A stretch of DNA of 64,000 nucleotides from Paragonimus westermani (taxonomy: Eukaryota; Platyhelminthes; Trematoda; Plagiorchiida; Troglotrematidae). Below are positions 13,389 through 24,919 of the stretch, piece after piece. A program made the translations under genes and the position numbers. The stretch lies in assembly GCA_008508345.1 (NCBI GenBank), contig QNGE01000934.1, positions 124,655 to 188,654 of the forward strand, in the 5' to 3' direction. The notes under the pieces were generated by a model that did no database searches, was not told where the DNA came from, and saw nothing but the letters and a program-made list of their open reading frames with translations. Positions within the stretch are counted from its first letter, which is position 1. Every line of letters begins with the position of its first letter.

Positions 13389-13543
13389 AAGCGACAGCAG
13401 CCGTTGCATTCGCATGGCGACATTGCGATTATAAGTAGCAACCAAACAATCAGTTGGAAGACTTATGTGTGTACAATTTGAAAGAGGTGCTAGTTTCGAG
13501 TACACCGATGAGAGATAACAGGAAAGCCACTGTATTTCTTCTT
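13389..13543 (-). CDS. Candidate internal exon (low confidence)
   Basis: The acceptor is TGTGATCAATTCTTAG and the donor CTT|GTGAGT fits the consensus. It has 51 open codons, including SNCTHISLPTDCLVATYN, in phase 1 in and 0 out. It lies 75 bp from SINE-like copy 1, which would sit in the preceding intron. No family is recognised. Confidence 0.25.
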
Positions 13544-13617
13544 CTAAGAATTGATCACAAGCAAATGTAACTGGGCTTTTACATTTGATGACCGCACTGT
13601 GCACTGGTCCAAAGGAT

Positions 13618-13745
13618 TGTCTCACGGAAGCTTAGCCGGACTTCTAGTCCCGACCATCTGTAACAAATTTGTGCTACTGACGAGCTCTAACAAGAGCAGA
13701 ACTTGAATCAAATGCTTTTTACTGAAGGGTGAGGACTGGCAGGTT
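13618..13745 (+). repeat. SINE-like family B, copy 1 (3' part)
   Basis: This shares a GGAAGCTTAGCC start, the ACTTCTAGTCCCGAC stretch, GTGCTACTGACGAGCTCTAA and a trailing AGGACTGGCA-type segment with the copy at 22808. The tRNA-like 5' head of the family is missing or diverged here. Confidence 0.6.
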
Positions 13746-16700
13746 TTGCTACGATCAACCGAGTGACGTTCAGTTTGCATAGAAATACCCCAGTTTACTA
13801 TACGCGGATACTAATAAGCCTAAAGAGAACATCTCGGGTAATCTGCGGGTTCACATAAATATAATTGACCAAAAACAGTCTCTGCCGTTGCTGGCAAGCG
13901 CGATCTGGCTGATTTGTAATGTTTGACGTACCGTGCAGACTATTCGACATTTAGTTCGCAACCTCATTTTCAGTGATTTTCAGACGAAATTCCCACGTTA
14001 CATTTTTACAAAGGTCTGGTTAGAATAAATGAGAACACGTGTTTATATTTAAGATTACAGCAAACTTGTCAAAGGTTACTTGAATAATCAACTACAGCTG
14101 GACTCATTGCTTGATTCCAAATCGTCCAGGCAGGTATTGTGACATCTATTTTGCCACGCTGTTTTCAAATATGGTTGCTGTTGTGTACCCGGGCTACAAC
14201 GGTATCTGAGAAAAGTGTTCTCTCTGGGTAGACTGCTGATGTGCAAATCTCTCTGCACAATTACACAATACGTTTATTCCGGCATTACCAAGTCAATTCG
14301 CTGATCATCAGTAAGGACGTCAAAGCTAACTTCATTAGCTGAAACACGGTTTGCAATTAAGGCCCTCATTTTTTATTCCTCCATTCGCACAGACTTTCAC
14401 CTCAATTCAAGAGGCTATATTTGCTTCAAAGTATCATGTAACCCAAGCGGCTCGTTTGCAATTAATGAACCCATATCCGATGTTGAGTCAACCACTATTT
14501 GGAGTTCGATGGGTTCTGACTTTGCTCTCATTGGTTCTACTGTTACCGGCATTTTGCCGTTTGTTGAAATTATGAACTACTCATGAGATTTCAGTCTGAA
14601 GCAGTGGTATCCTTTATTGTCAGTCAGTACCGCTGTTCTAAACAATCTGCAGCCTGTTCAGGAACTGCACTCTAACCGTCGTCATTCATTTCAAAAGCTT
14701 GTACGCTTATGGCACTGTTCATACGACGTATCAGTTGCCACTCACGTGGTTTGCTAACTTTCATCAAAGATGTAGCTGTTACTGAGTTTACAACGTTTTC
14801 TTTGCGAAACCAGAGTGTTGTTTGCCATATAAACCTTGTCTGGCTTTTGCTCTTTGCGTATACGCACTTCTGGCTCAGTGGATGCGTAACAATATCCATA
14901 ACTTCGTTTTTCATTCGCTAAAGGGCAGGGCTTTCTTTAGACCACTTTCTTCAGCTATTTGGGATCACCCGTTTCGAAAGCACCTACAACAAAGTAGTTC
15001 TACAGGAGATGTACGGTTCTTCTGTAAATATCCCAGTGTACCCAAACAGTGATAAAGCTTTCCCCATAGCCCACGTCGGTTTGATCATGAAACATTACAT
15101 TGCTGTCCTAGTTGGCGAAATATCAAAACCGTCAATTATCAGTAAACTCCCTACTTAACTGATTCCCGGTACTAGGCTTCCAACATATCCCATGTGTAAT
15201 GCGATGCAGAAAAATGCACTCTACTTCAGTGATCATCTCAGGTTTTCTATGGAACACCTCTCAGCTTGCATCAGGCACCACTGTGTGTCAAATCCTTTGA
15301 TGATCTACAGCCCCCAGTGTGAACTAAGATGTCCAGAAATTAAAGGAACTCTTACGTACCAGTCTACTCTCACTATAATTCATATTTGGAGGAAAGAATA
15401 TATACTTCATACCCGAGGCTCTCTGGAAACTACTTGTACTTCTCCTGAGTGGCAACGCCGGTAAGTATATTCAGAAACCGTCAACGACCCAATGACCTAA
15501 CGAAAAGAGTTATGGCCTCGCAAGTGGAAGCATGGACTACCAAAAAAAATTTCTGGTTTTCGTCGTTTTCAAAGTAGAGTGAGCCTACAATGACTTGTTT
15601 TACTACGAATACCTTAGAGTAGCTTTCTAAACCAGTGAGCTAGTGTAAAGAAAAGCTGTGTAGAGCACAATATTTCTAAGACCGGTCTTCTTGAGGTCAC
15701 ATATCATGTGACATAACGAAACATTTTCTCACATGCGTACCGTGAAAGAAACATCACCGTAGGTCGTTAAAATCCTATCCGGATGAATATGCTAGCTTAC
15801 CCAGTCAAGGTGTTGCAAATTCATGTGTTTATTCCATTTGATGATCGGAAGCTTCATTGTCTTCCCGTCTAACTAGTCTTACAGGCAGATTGGCTGCTTA
15901 ATTCTTCCGATTTGGTTGACTTGTTCTAAAATATGGTTGAGCTATTGTTGAGCTTTATAGACTATCATCAGTGCTGTAGATGGAGAGATTTCCGGACTTC
16001 AAATCCAATCCAAACATATGTACTCTTTGACATAGATCAGTACTTGTGTGTTCCTTCCTGGTGTTGGCGTTTATTGATAAAGGCCTTAATAGAAACAAGA
16101 TGGTAGGTATTTACGCGATCGGTGTTAGTCCATGTGAGGTTGCCGAAGCGAGGAGTATTAAAACCTTTTGTTACTTTCAGTTCCGTTGCTAAAGATCTTG
16201 TGTGAAATTCTGACCTCATGCGATCAAAGATTTTGGCAAAAACTAGCGAACTCATGTGGGATTGGTTAGTTGTATCTACTACACATGCAATAGGATTGCT
16301 TCTAGCGGTAATTCACATCTACAGCATGACAAGATTTCATTTGACTACCTGCACCAGTACACGCACGCTGTTTAGCGTCCGTGATTTCAGCGCAGACGTT
16401 GCGTTAATATATAATCGTTCTACCCTAAAAATATCCGTCCGTGATGAATATAGATAACGTTTAATCAAAATCATTCCGGTATTCTCATATAAGACGTTTG
16501 TCATACAGTTTTATTCAACATTGTGAACGGTGGGGTTGTTTTAGTGCATGACCACAGTTTGCGTATTCATACGGCAACCAAGTCAACGGCTTAGAAAACT
16601 GGTGTGAATACACTAACCCATAAGCTGTAGCTTAAACGCGACGAAATAGGATCAGACGTCTACGTGCTTATCAGTCGAGCGACAGTCGTTGCATTCACCA

Positions 16701-18683
16701 TTGTTCTCTGACAATAAAGCAACGTAATTGGTTAGTGGTTGAAGTGCTATCAAGTGGACAACATAGCCACAAACATATTTCGAAACCAGAAGTCACAGAT
16801 AAGTTTAGGTATTAATAAAGTTGACCAATTGCTTTCCTTATGGTTGTTCCAGGAGTTTCATGTACTGATGTGTTGGTTCCTGGGTAAATTGAGACAGATG
16901 TGACATCTATAGGCTTGGATTGCTTTCACCTAACTGAATTTAACCTGGGTGATTCATAGTGTAGTGGAACTTATACGAAATATGCAAAACAAATAGATTT
17001 GCTGCAACTAATTACAGACATCGAATCGAAATGGATCCACTGAGTTAAACAAACAAGGCGTGAATGACAAAAGCTCGTAGATAGATTTGAAAAAAAACAA
17101 TGATGTAACTAAAAAGCGTTTATTATCTGTAAATATCACACATGTATTTCGATCTTGTGATTAGGTGAAAACATCATTAGACACATCTGAATACTTAGAA
17201 AATGACTCCAGCCAGTTTGCTGTCAGTACATTTGAAGTTTTCATATTTAGTTTATCAAAAACCCAACAATGAGATAAGCGGAACAAGGACGTGATCGCCA
17301 GTAGATCTTGGGTTTGCTGTTAATTTCACAACATGGGAGGTAATTCATGGTTACAGAAATCCATCAAATTTCTCTTACTTAACAGGAATCGAGCCAACAA
17401 CATTGTTCATAAGAATTATGAGTCGAGACACTACAGTTTACTATTGTCAGTGTCCCGTCAACTCCATCATACTATCCGTTTCACTGTGTAACCCAGGTCT
17501 AGTAGATCTTGTTAAGATAGCTGGGGAAAGCTTTCCAGGTAATGTTAGCAATGTCTCACAAGCGGAATCCTTCTTTGAATTAAATACGTCATATCTGGCG
17601 AGAATAAAGTTAGTTGCACAACAGCAGTAGATTCAGTTCAGTTAGCTTTACTTATAAAACCAAGCGACTGAAGTGCAAACGTCTCGGATCTTATTTTAAG
17701 CCACTGATTAACTGTGCGACACGGGTTAATCACAACAAGTTTAACGTTGGTATGCAGATGCAGCTTAAAACAATTTATACGGACTTGCTGAAATGTGGAA
17801 ACTAGAATTTTAATGTACTCATCAGTATTTTGCATTGCTTGAAAACAACACGAGAAAATCATATGTATCTTTGATGGTTGTACCTCACACCTCCAAAGTG
17901 ACCGCTTTTATTTGCTCTGAATCTATCGTTCTTTGTTGGAAAGGTCGACGCTTAAGATAACCTTAGATAAAAATTTTATTTGGGTGGGAGTTGGTGACCT
18001 TTATGCTATTCCGACCGTTCCCATTCTTGGCCCGAGGAATGTGACATCTTCAACTATAAGTGAACAGTTTGGATCTATACTGACCTGCTCAAAGCAAACA
18101 CGGTTGTACATACTTAAATCATTCACTGTTAGAAATTTACACTGCTTCTATAGCCGTAGATAAAAATGACCCGAATTTAACTAAACTGAGAGATCCATTA
18201 TCCGGTTTTGATTGCGACGTTACTTTCAAAGAAGTATAGCCTGATTCTTTTTCTTTCTGGGTACGCACACCACACCGTAAGTCGAGTTCCACCCGTTCCT
18301 CGGGATACAGAAACTACTCCAGATGAATATCTAATTCTTAAATGGTATTACGTAAAATCACTGAAAACCACTTCACTTTCGGTTACTGTACAAAAGTTGG
18401 ATTTGGCAGACGTTTCAGTAGTTGGCAGTAACACTCCTGCGGAATAGCAGTTGCAATTCAACGGCTTTCAAGGCTGATAATCCGTTTGTGGACAAATTTG
18501 ATTTACGGAAACCTTTGTATCAAGCCCCACAATGTGGCTTAAACAACTACCCGTAAATTTTAACCACAGCCATCAGTCTAAATGTTATTACCGAAGGACA
18601 TAAGACATGTTATAAAGTAATTATTTTGCAAGTCGAAACCACTTTTGCTCGGTGAGTGTCGGGTAATGGGTAATGATTGGACA
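13746..18683. other. Nothing recognisable
   Basis: AT-rich sequence with short open frames on both strands; none shows a known domain together with convincing splice boundaries. Confidence 0.5.
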
Positions 18684-18819
18684 ACAGAGTAGCGAACAAG
18701 ACTTGTTTTCTGTGTTTGATCATCAGGCTAATTACAACACAATAAACACAATAAATAATGTGAGTCAGATAAACGGTCAATATAGGTTAAGGACGACATG
18801 TTTGTTATCAGTTACGTGA
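18684..18819 (+). repeat. Left inverted repeat of the Penelope-like fragment
   Basis: This arm is 136 bp and is nearly complementary to 19181-19322, with a small length difference around an AATAAACACAATAAATA stretch. Confidence 0.75.
18690..18730 (-). ncRNA. Degenerate hammerhead-ribozyme-like motif, copy 2
   Basis: On the minus strand of the left arm, TAGC-CTGATGA, GAAA, a palindromic ACAAGTCTTGT and TC-GCTA follow the hammerhead order. Stem I (TAGC/GCTA) and the catalytic-type boxes are intact, but stem II is not convincing. Confidence 0.3.
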
Positions 18820-18939
18820 TCACTGTTCCGAATCATGGGCCTGACTGATTGTGGGCCAGGGGAGGTTGAGTGTCCGCACGAACTTCTTCTGAGCGCAGAG
18901 GTCAGGGTTACGCAATCGGATGCTGATGGCTTCGGCAAC

Positions 18940-19223
18940 NTCATCGACCAATTTGCATTTTACAAACGCTATGTTGATGATATTTTTGCGTTATCAACGA
19001 GAATGCTAACATGGACAGAGTTATGACAGCTTTTAACTCCGCTCATAGCAGCAGTAAATTCATCAAGGAGTCAGAGAAAAATGGTGAAATAAACTTTTTG
19101 GATGTTCGTATAGTAAGAAGGGAAGATGGCTCAATCCGACGAACTGTGTACAGAAACCAGACATGGAACGGCCAGTACATTCACGTAACTGATAACAAAC
19201 ATGTCGTCCTTAACCTATATTGA
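18940..19223 (+). pseudogene. Penelope-like reverse transcriptase fragment
   Basis: This encodes the palm-to-C-terminal part of a Penelope-type reverse transcriptase. The YVDD catalytic motif is at 18970-18981 within YKRYVDDIFAL. About 2 nt out of frame, from 18993, the sequence continues INENANMDRVMTAFNSAH and then EKNGEINFLDVRIVRREDGS, a hallmark of this family, to RRTVYRNQTWNGQYI. Thumb and endonuclease domains are missing because the right inverted repeat starts at 19181. The sequence upstream of the N at 18940 does not look like reverse transcriptase. The frameshift and truncation make it a dead copy. Confidence 0.75.
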
Positions 19224-19322
19224 CCGTTTATCTGACTCACATTAGTCACTGTTTTCATATTTATTGTGTTGTAATTAGCTTGATGATCAAACACAGAATA
19301 CAAGTCTTGTTCGCTACTCTGT
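19181..19322 (-). repeat. Right inverted repeat of the Penelope-like fragment
   Basis: This arm is 142 bp and is the inverted counterpart of 18684-18819. It provides the last codons of the broken reverse-transcriptase frame. On the plus strand it carries the third hammerhead-like copy (19276-19316), with damaged core boxes: TTGATGA and GAAT instead of CTGATGA and GAAA. Confidence 0.75.
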
Positions 19323-19838
19323 CGTTCTCATGACTTCAATGGGTATTTTCGACCAAATTATTGGACTATTGACAGAATGAGATCAACGTGACAACAACTC
19401 AGCGGGTCAAACAATAGAGGCCTTATCCCACGTCTGTCATTCATATCCATATTTAAAATTTTCCTCCCACAGCTGTGATATACGGAAACCCTGAGCTGTT
19501 TCACTGAGTTGGTTCATTTCAAAATTTGGACAACTTTGTATTTCAAACGACAAGTGTTCCGGTGCTTAAAGCGCTTAAGACATTCTCTCCCTTAGTGTAC
19601 AACCACATTGAGCGCGAGTCCCGGATTAACATAACCATGAGACGGGATTTATAAGCAACGCATCTGACTCAAGCCTAATCAAGAGAAAGAAACAGTTCCT
19701 TGGGTTAGTCACAAATATCTGAAATCCCTGAGTATGTGAGCTAAACGATGGGAAAACTGCGAATGAATTTTAAAAACTATTCTGAAGTGGCTGTAATCAA
19801 ACAGAACGGTAAAATGTGCAACGTTGTTATTACGAGAC

Positions 19839-20300
19839 TCAGTCTATTCTCATTAGTCGACCAGATGAAACGTTTGATTCCGCTGGTTTAGGGCACGGTA
19901 ACAGTCGGGGTTGGATCAACGGTTTCAATGCCACGGTAACGAACTTGATTGCGTCGGCCAATGCGTGAAACTGTATTAGCAACGCCTCGGGAAAGGTCAG
20001 CAGTTTGGATCTATGATGGCGTAACAGGAAGACGAATGAAGTGACGGGGTCAGCCACATGACCGTAACATTTATCTGTTGCACGATCGAAAAAACTGGAT
20101 TTTTCGGGTGTTGGTATATTGACTCAAGTTGTCATCATCTGTGCTAACCATTAGGGAGTATGCTTTGTCTTCCTCTGTTGTAAGTGACGGTCTGTTCTAT
20201 CAACGTATGAGTCACCGCAGCTGTAAGTAAACTGATAGATGACATGGGAGACAGATTCTGCCAGGAAGAGCGATCGGGGTAGTGCGGTTTTATTTTGCGA
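19839..20300 (-). pseudogene. Decayed Penelope-like GIY-YIG endonuclease fragment
   Basis: On the minus strand, around 20290-20157, VIYQFTYSCGDSYVDRT followed by DRHLQQR matches the GIY-YIG type endonuclease of Penelope-like elements, where the usual pattern is a Tyr, Cys-Gly-x-SY(V/I)GRT and R..L..R...H. The Gly of the second motif is Asp here. A stop follows HTP. After further stops, DPVTSFVFLLRHH and KLLTFPEALLI (20057-19839) resemble the conserved C-terminal tail. Stops and at least one frame change show that it is dead. It lies in opposite orientation to the reverse-transcriptase fragment 500 bp away, so it comes from another copy or a rearrangement. Confidence 0.55.
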
Positions 20301-22807
20301 ATGAAAAGTAACAAGCGTCATCACGCAGCAGAACACTTGCAATCAATCGTGGATTTCATTTTTTGAGTTTCATGGGTAGTATTTTGATCTTCTGTGTAAA
20401 GAAGGTTGATAAAAGCTTCCTTCTTCGACGCCAAGAAACCCAAGGCATTTAGTTCTCCGCCGCGTACCATTTAAATTCATCATAAGGGGATATTTCATTG
20501 TTTGATTCGTAAACAAGTAGCGTTGAGCTATCTTGCCTTAACGTTTATTGTATACTATAATAAATCCACTTCCCCCATGATAAGTATATCATGATTAACT
20601 GATCACTGCAATAGTCCCAGGAATTATTGACCACTTACATCAACTTTAAGGTTGAACTTGTATTGTCTGATTAGAAATGATACCGTGAAGTTTCTCAAGG
20701 AATGTTAAATCGTCTTCACTACATATACTGTTACCAAAGTGATTCCGCAAAATTTTCCAAAAGGTTGATAAGGACTTTTGAATTTGTCCTTCATAAACCT
20801 GCACAGTTAGCTCTTCAGTGTAGATCCAGACTTTGCCCGATAGAGCATTCATTGGTTGAAACGCGCACCTGTCTGAGCTTATCGGTCCACTTAAACGAAT
20901 AATTCTTCCATATATCTTGTTGAAGTTAGACAATGGTCCACCGTAATGAAGGTGACACGTCTTCAGATTGATAAGGAGATTTCTGTAGAAACAAGCTACT
21001 GTACGCCTAGGCCCTCATCTTAACTTACAGTCCTCTTGTATAGTGCGTTAACTAACGTCGGTCGAGTTCCATGAAAACGCGAAGCCATCTGCTGGACAGA
21101 AACCCCAGCCACCGGTTTACATGTTTGCGTCCTTTGGATGGCGTATTTTTGAGATAAGTCTAAAACGTCCATCGACGTCAGTTTTTCACAAAACTAGGCA
21201 AATTATCTACTTGCCGGTAACTAATACAAGATGAGGTTTACAACGAAAGACAGGAAGCGGTGGCTCAAAAGTTCAGACTGACAAACACTCGAGAAAAGAC
21301 CAACAATAGCGATATTTGTGTCATCGTCGAAGAATGCTACTTTTGACTGTGCATAGGAACATACAGCTTTAGCAGGGAGAGGCCGAAAAAAATTGCAAGA
21401 TTGTTTCCCGGTTGCCGTAAAAAGTTGCAGAAAATTCCCTGTCACCGTTGACCCTGTGTCCTGCGTGGATAAAAGTGCAATAAACTTTACGATGGCCAGC
21501 GATTAACATTTAAGCATCATGCGCACTAATTTTGTTTGCTAGGCAGTTTAAATCGCACTGCGCGTTACAAGTTGACGGTCTGTTTTATTTAACATGTGCG
21601 TTTATATAAACACAAACGTGCGACAGCTACAGGATGTTTCCTCACTGTTGAGGAGGTGAATAACGTCTTTTTTCGTTGTACTATACATAGGTCTACTACA
21701 ACACGGGATCTGGGTACGGGGTTGCTAAGTGCGTGGTTGTCACTGCTGATTGCTGGTTGAATAGTCTGCTTACAGCGTATTTCCAGCTATGCCCAAGTTA
21801 AGCGGCAGGAGGTCCAAACTTTTAAGCACTGGTCTCTTAATACGTTCTCATTTGGTCTCTCTTATATTGTATGGAACAAAGTGTTCTGAAAAGCAGATTT
21901 TGCCCTGCTCATCAGCTTCCCTCAGATTCAGATATTTCTGTCCTACCATTTTGTCAATCAATGATTAGCTTACCTGGAAACGGGAAAGTTCTATTGAATA
22001 ATTTCTCCATTTGGCTTAAGATTGAGGTAGCCTTGATCAACCAGCATAAATAACACGTGAATCACTTGAGCCACAAAAACTCCTTGCAACTCGTCACTAC
22101 AGTGCTTGTGCAACGATGTCCATATGGGCCTTCCACGTTGTGAACCATAATTCTGCTGCGTGGATATCTCTCAGAGGCGAACTACTCGTTGCAATCACAT
22201 CTACTTGCAAAAATCAAATAGTCAGAATTCGAACCCCACACTATATATGCAAAAAAGTAGTAATGACTCTAGTTTAGTCACTAGGATCGGAAAAAGACCA
22301 ATCATCAACTTGTTCATGGAGCAGGTCGTTAATAAAACGGGCGTTACGTCACCTGAAAACAACAGCTGGTCACGAATATCTAAACCGTCCTTGACACTGA
22401 TTTATTCAAAAAGACCTCTGAATTACACGTAGTCTATTGTTGCCTGATTGATTCATACAAACTGTACAGACAAACGCCCCAATCGCTGATGTGAGAAATT
22501 GCATATTTACAGTGAGCCAAAGTGAAGCATACAGTTTGTTGGTGTCAGGCCATAAACATTCGTGCGTAATCTTATATTGTCAAAAGCAACGTCTACAAAT
22601 GAAGTGCGGGGAATCAACAAACGAGTAAAGCGTGAAGGGTAGCGGTTGAACTAAGACAACAAGTTGAATTGTGTCAGTGTCGCTCAGCAAACTGGTGATA
22701 ATTTATAGTCGTAGGACCGTTGATAGCAATTCACAGGTCAGTTATTGTATCTTTTCTGGGAGCGATCCACCAATCTGAAAGTCACACACAAGCACACCTG
22801 ATTGAAT

Positions 22808-22980
22808 CGTGTCTAGTGTAATATAAATGGCGCACTGATCAACACGGTTGCCTCATGGAAGCTTAGCCTGACTTCTAGTCCCGACTATCGGTGACAGAAA
22901 AGTGTGCTACTGACGAGCTCTAAAAATAATGAAACTTGAATCCAATGTTTTGTTTTGAAGGGTAGAGACTAGCATGTTTG
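22808..22980 (+). repeat. SINE-like family B, copy 2 (fullest)
   Basis: This copy has the head (GGCGCACTGATCAACACGG, resembling an A box) and the body shared with 13618, ending near an AGAGACTAGCATG segment. It aligns in the same orientation with copies at 13618, 39690 and 55029. Confidence 0.6.
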
Positions 22981-24870
22981 TGAGAATGCGACAGCTACAA
23001 TCAGTTTTGAGCAGCTTTTGATGTTTATAAAAACTGAAATCCCCCACTACTTTTCAGTGAACTTAGGTGTTTCACTTAAACAAGAAGCAGTGAAAACCCC
23101 GTTAGCAGCATTGGAAAGCGACATGTTTTTCTCTTTCAAATGTTTCATCATTTCCCGCAAAGCAATTTTTTGACTGGCACTTCCGGTTGAGTGAGACAAG
23201 TTACGTGGTGAGCACCTCTGTTGTCTGGTTGATTAATGACAGAGGTTTAGATCGTGGCTATTTAGAAGAAAGCATTAATCACCAGATTTGAATACGAATA
23301 TACGAATATATTTTTGAAGCTTGACAGATAAAAATTAACATGAAGAAAAAGTCGTTAATACGTGGGTTGTTTTTAATTAATGAGCCAAACTTCTTCATTA
23401 AAAACCAACAATCGCTGATCACCAAAACCACACCGCTAGACAAGGCTCTTCTACACGACAGACTTAGGGGGTTCTGAAAAGCCGACTGAAGTTTTCCAGA
23501 AATCGACTGCCAGTTGGGAGGTCAAAATTTCACTGTGTAAAACACCATCTATAATCCAGTAACGAAGTGTTTGGTCTCACTCGAGTGGTCCACAATTCAC
23601 TGTGATCGACCAAACGTCTGTGATCGCACCTGCATCACAATTTTTAAAAACACCCGTTGAAAGTCCCTTCTAGTAGTCAACGTGAACTGGTTGACTGCAG
23701 TTGTGATAACTGATTTTCTGTGGCCAATTTTCCCGGATAACATGGCTTCTTGGAGATGTAACCTGACTAGCTTGTATGCTAAGCTGTGTTTTTGCGTCAT
23801 GTTTCACTGAATTTCCACCCATATTATAATGCCATAGGTTGCCTCAGTTTTCTTCACTCATGATTCTTTAAATAGTTCTGTCCACTGTATGCTATCTTTT
23901 GCGGCCTAAGTATGCCAACTTGTTTAACTACAAGGCTGATCAAATTCATTTTGTGTCTGTTTCGACGGCATGTAGCGTAGGCGTCCCAGAGAACATGCGT
24001 GCAAGGAACTTGAGAAGCAGTGAGTCAACCAGCATCTCTAGAGACGTGTTCAGCAGTCAGAGCCAAGTTAATGATGAGCACAACAACACCCTCCAAGCAG
24101 ACTTTAAAGTACAAGCCTTTTGTGAGCGACAAACATCAGTACTAGGTCGTTGTGAACCAGTAAAGATAACTACACACCTACCCAAGCGTTCAATTAGTTT
24201 GTAAGGGTGAACCTTAAATTACTGTCTGCAAGCCGTTGCTGATGACACATCACAGAGTGCGCTACACGAAAGTCCCCTCTCACCATGATGAGTGCAGGTT
24301 CTGATATTAGACGCCAATAGCCACCTGAACTTCGGTTCGTAACTCATGTGCTCCAAGTGTCTACATCCTCAACGTCTGGGAGATTTCCCAGATAGTTAAG
24401 AAAGTTGAACAGTTCCAACATTTACAGGATCGTATGAGGTGGTGTGCAGCGCGAGAACCGACTAGCGCTAAGTGTATGGCCACCAAGGTGTTAAAAATGA
24501 TGAGCAACTGGAAACTCTCAGCTGCAACTGATCATTCTGTTCACGAGGTCCAGAAATTTCCTTGACCATGAGAAATCGTTCTGAATGCTAATGGATATGT
24601 GGATATGAGACTTACCACCCAACAACCTGAATGTTACTGGAGCGTAGTTCAGATGATTTGATTAAACATGTCCCTTACCATTTATCAGTAAGCTGAGTGC
24701 CGTTTGACACAGTTCATGCTTTGTGTGTTTTCAAGTTGAACAGAAGACCCAGTAGTGTGGTCCCGAATTGGGGTTTCTACTACCGTTAGTCTGTTACTGG
24801 TTGAGACAGTGAACAATCTGTGTAACGCCCACAGACGAATGCGGCGTACGTTTGTATATAGCAATGCAGT

Positions 24871-24919
24871 GACGCCTAACGTGAAGTCAACAGCGCTGTG
24901 ATCAACGCGATTATTTCGG
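24871..24919 (+). repeat. SINE-like family B, copy 3 (head only)
   Basis: GACGCCTAACGTGAAGTCAA and the following CGCTGTGATCAACGCG match the head of the copy at 55029. The body is not recognisable, so this is a truncated copy. Confidence 0.4.

Larger units (their letters stand above)
18684..19322 (+). mobile_element. Penelope-like element fragment inside inverted repeats
   Basis: A reverse-transcriptase fragment is enclosed by inverted repeats: left arm 18684-18819, right arm 19181-19322, both containing GTAGCGAACAAGACTTGT-like ends and a GGACGACATGTTTGTTATCA inner part. Penelope-like elements are known to carry terminal repeats in direct or inverted order. The right arm begins within the coding sequence, just after WNGQYI, so the element is a truncated, rearranged copy. 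A single undetermined base (N) sits at 18940. Confidence 0.7.

Noticed and set aside
17386..17400. B-box-like GGCTCGATTCC on the minus strand
   Set aside because: No A box at the right distance and no cloverleaf.
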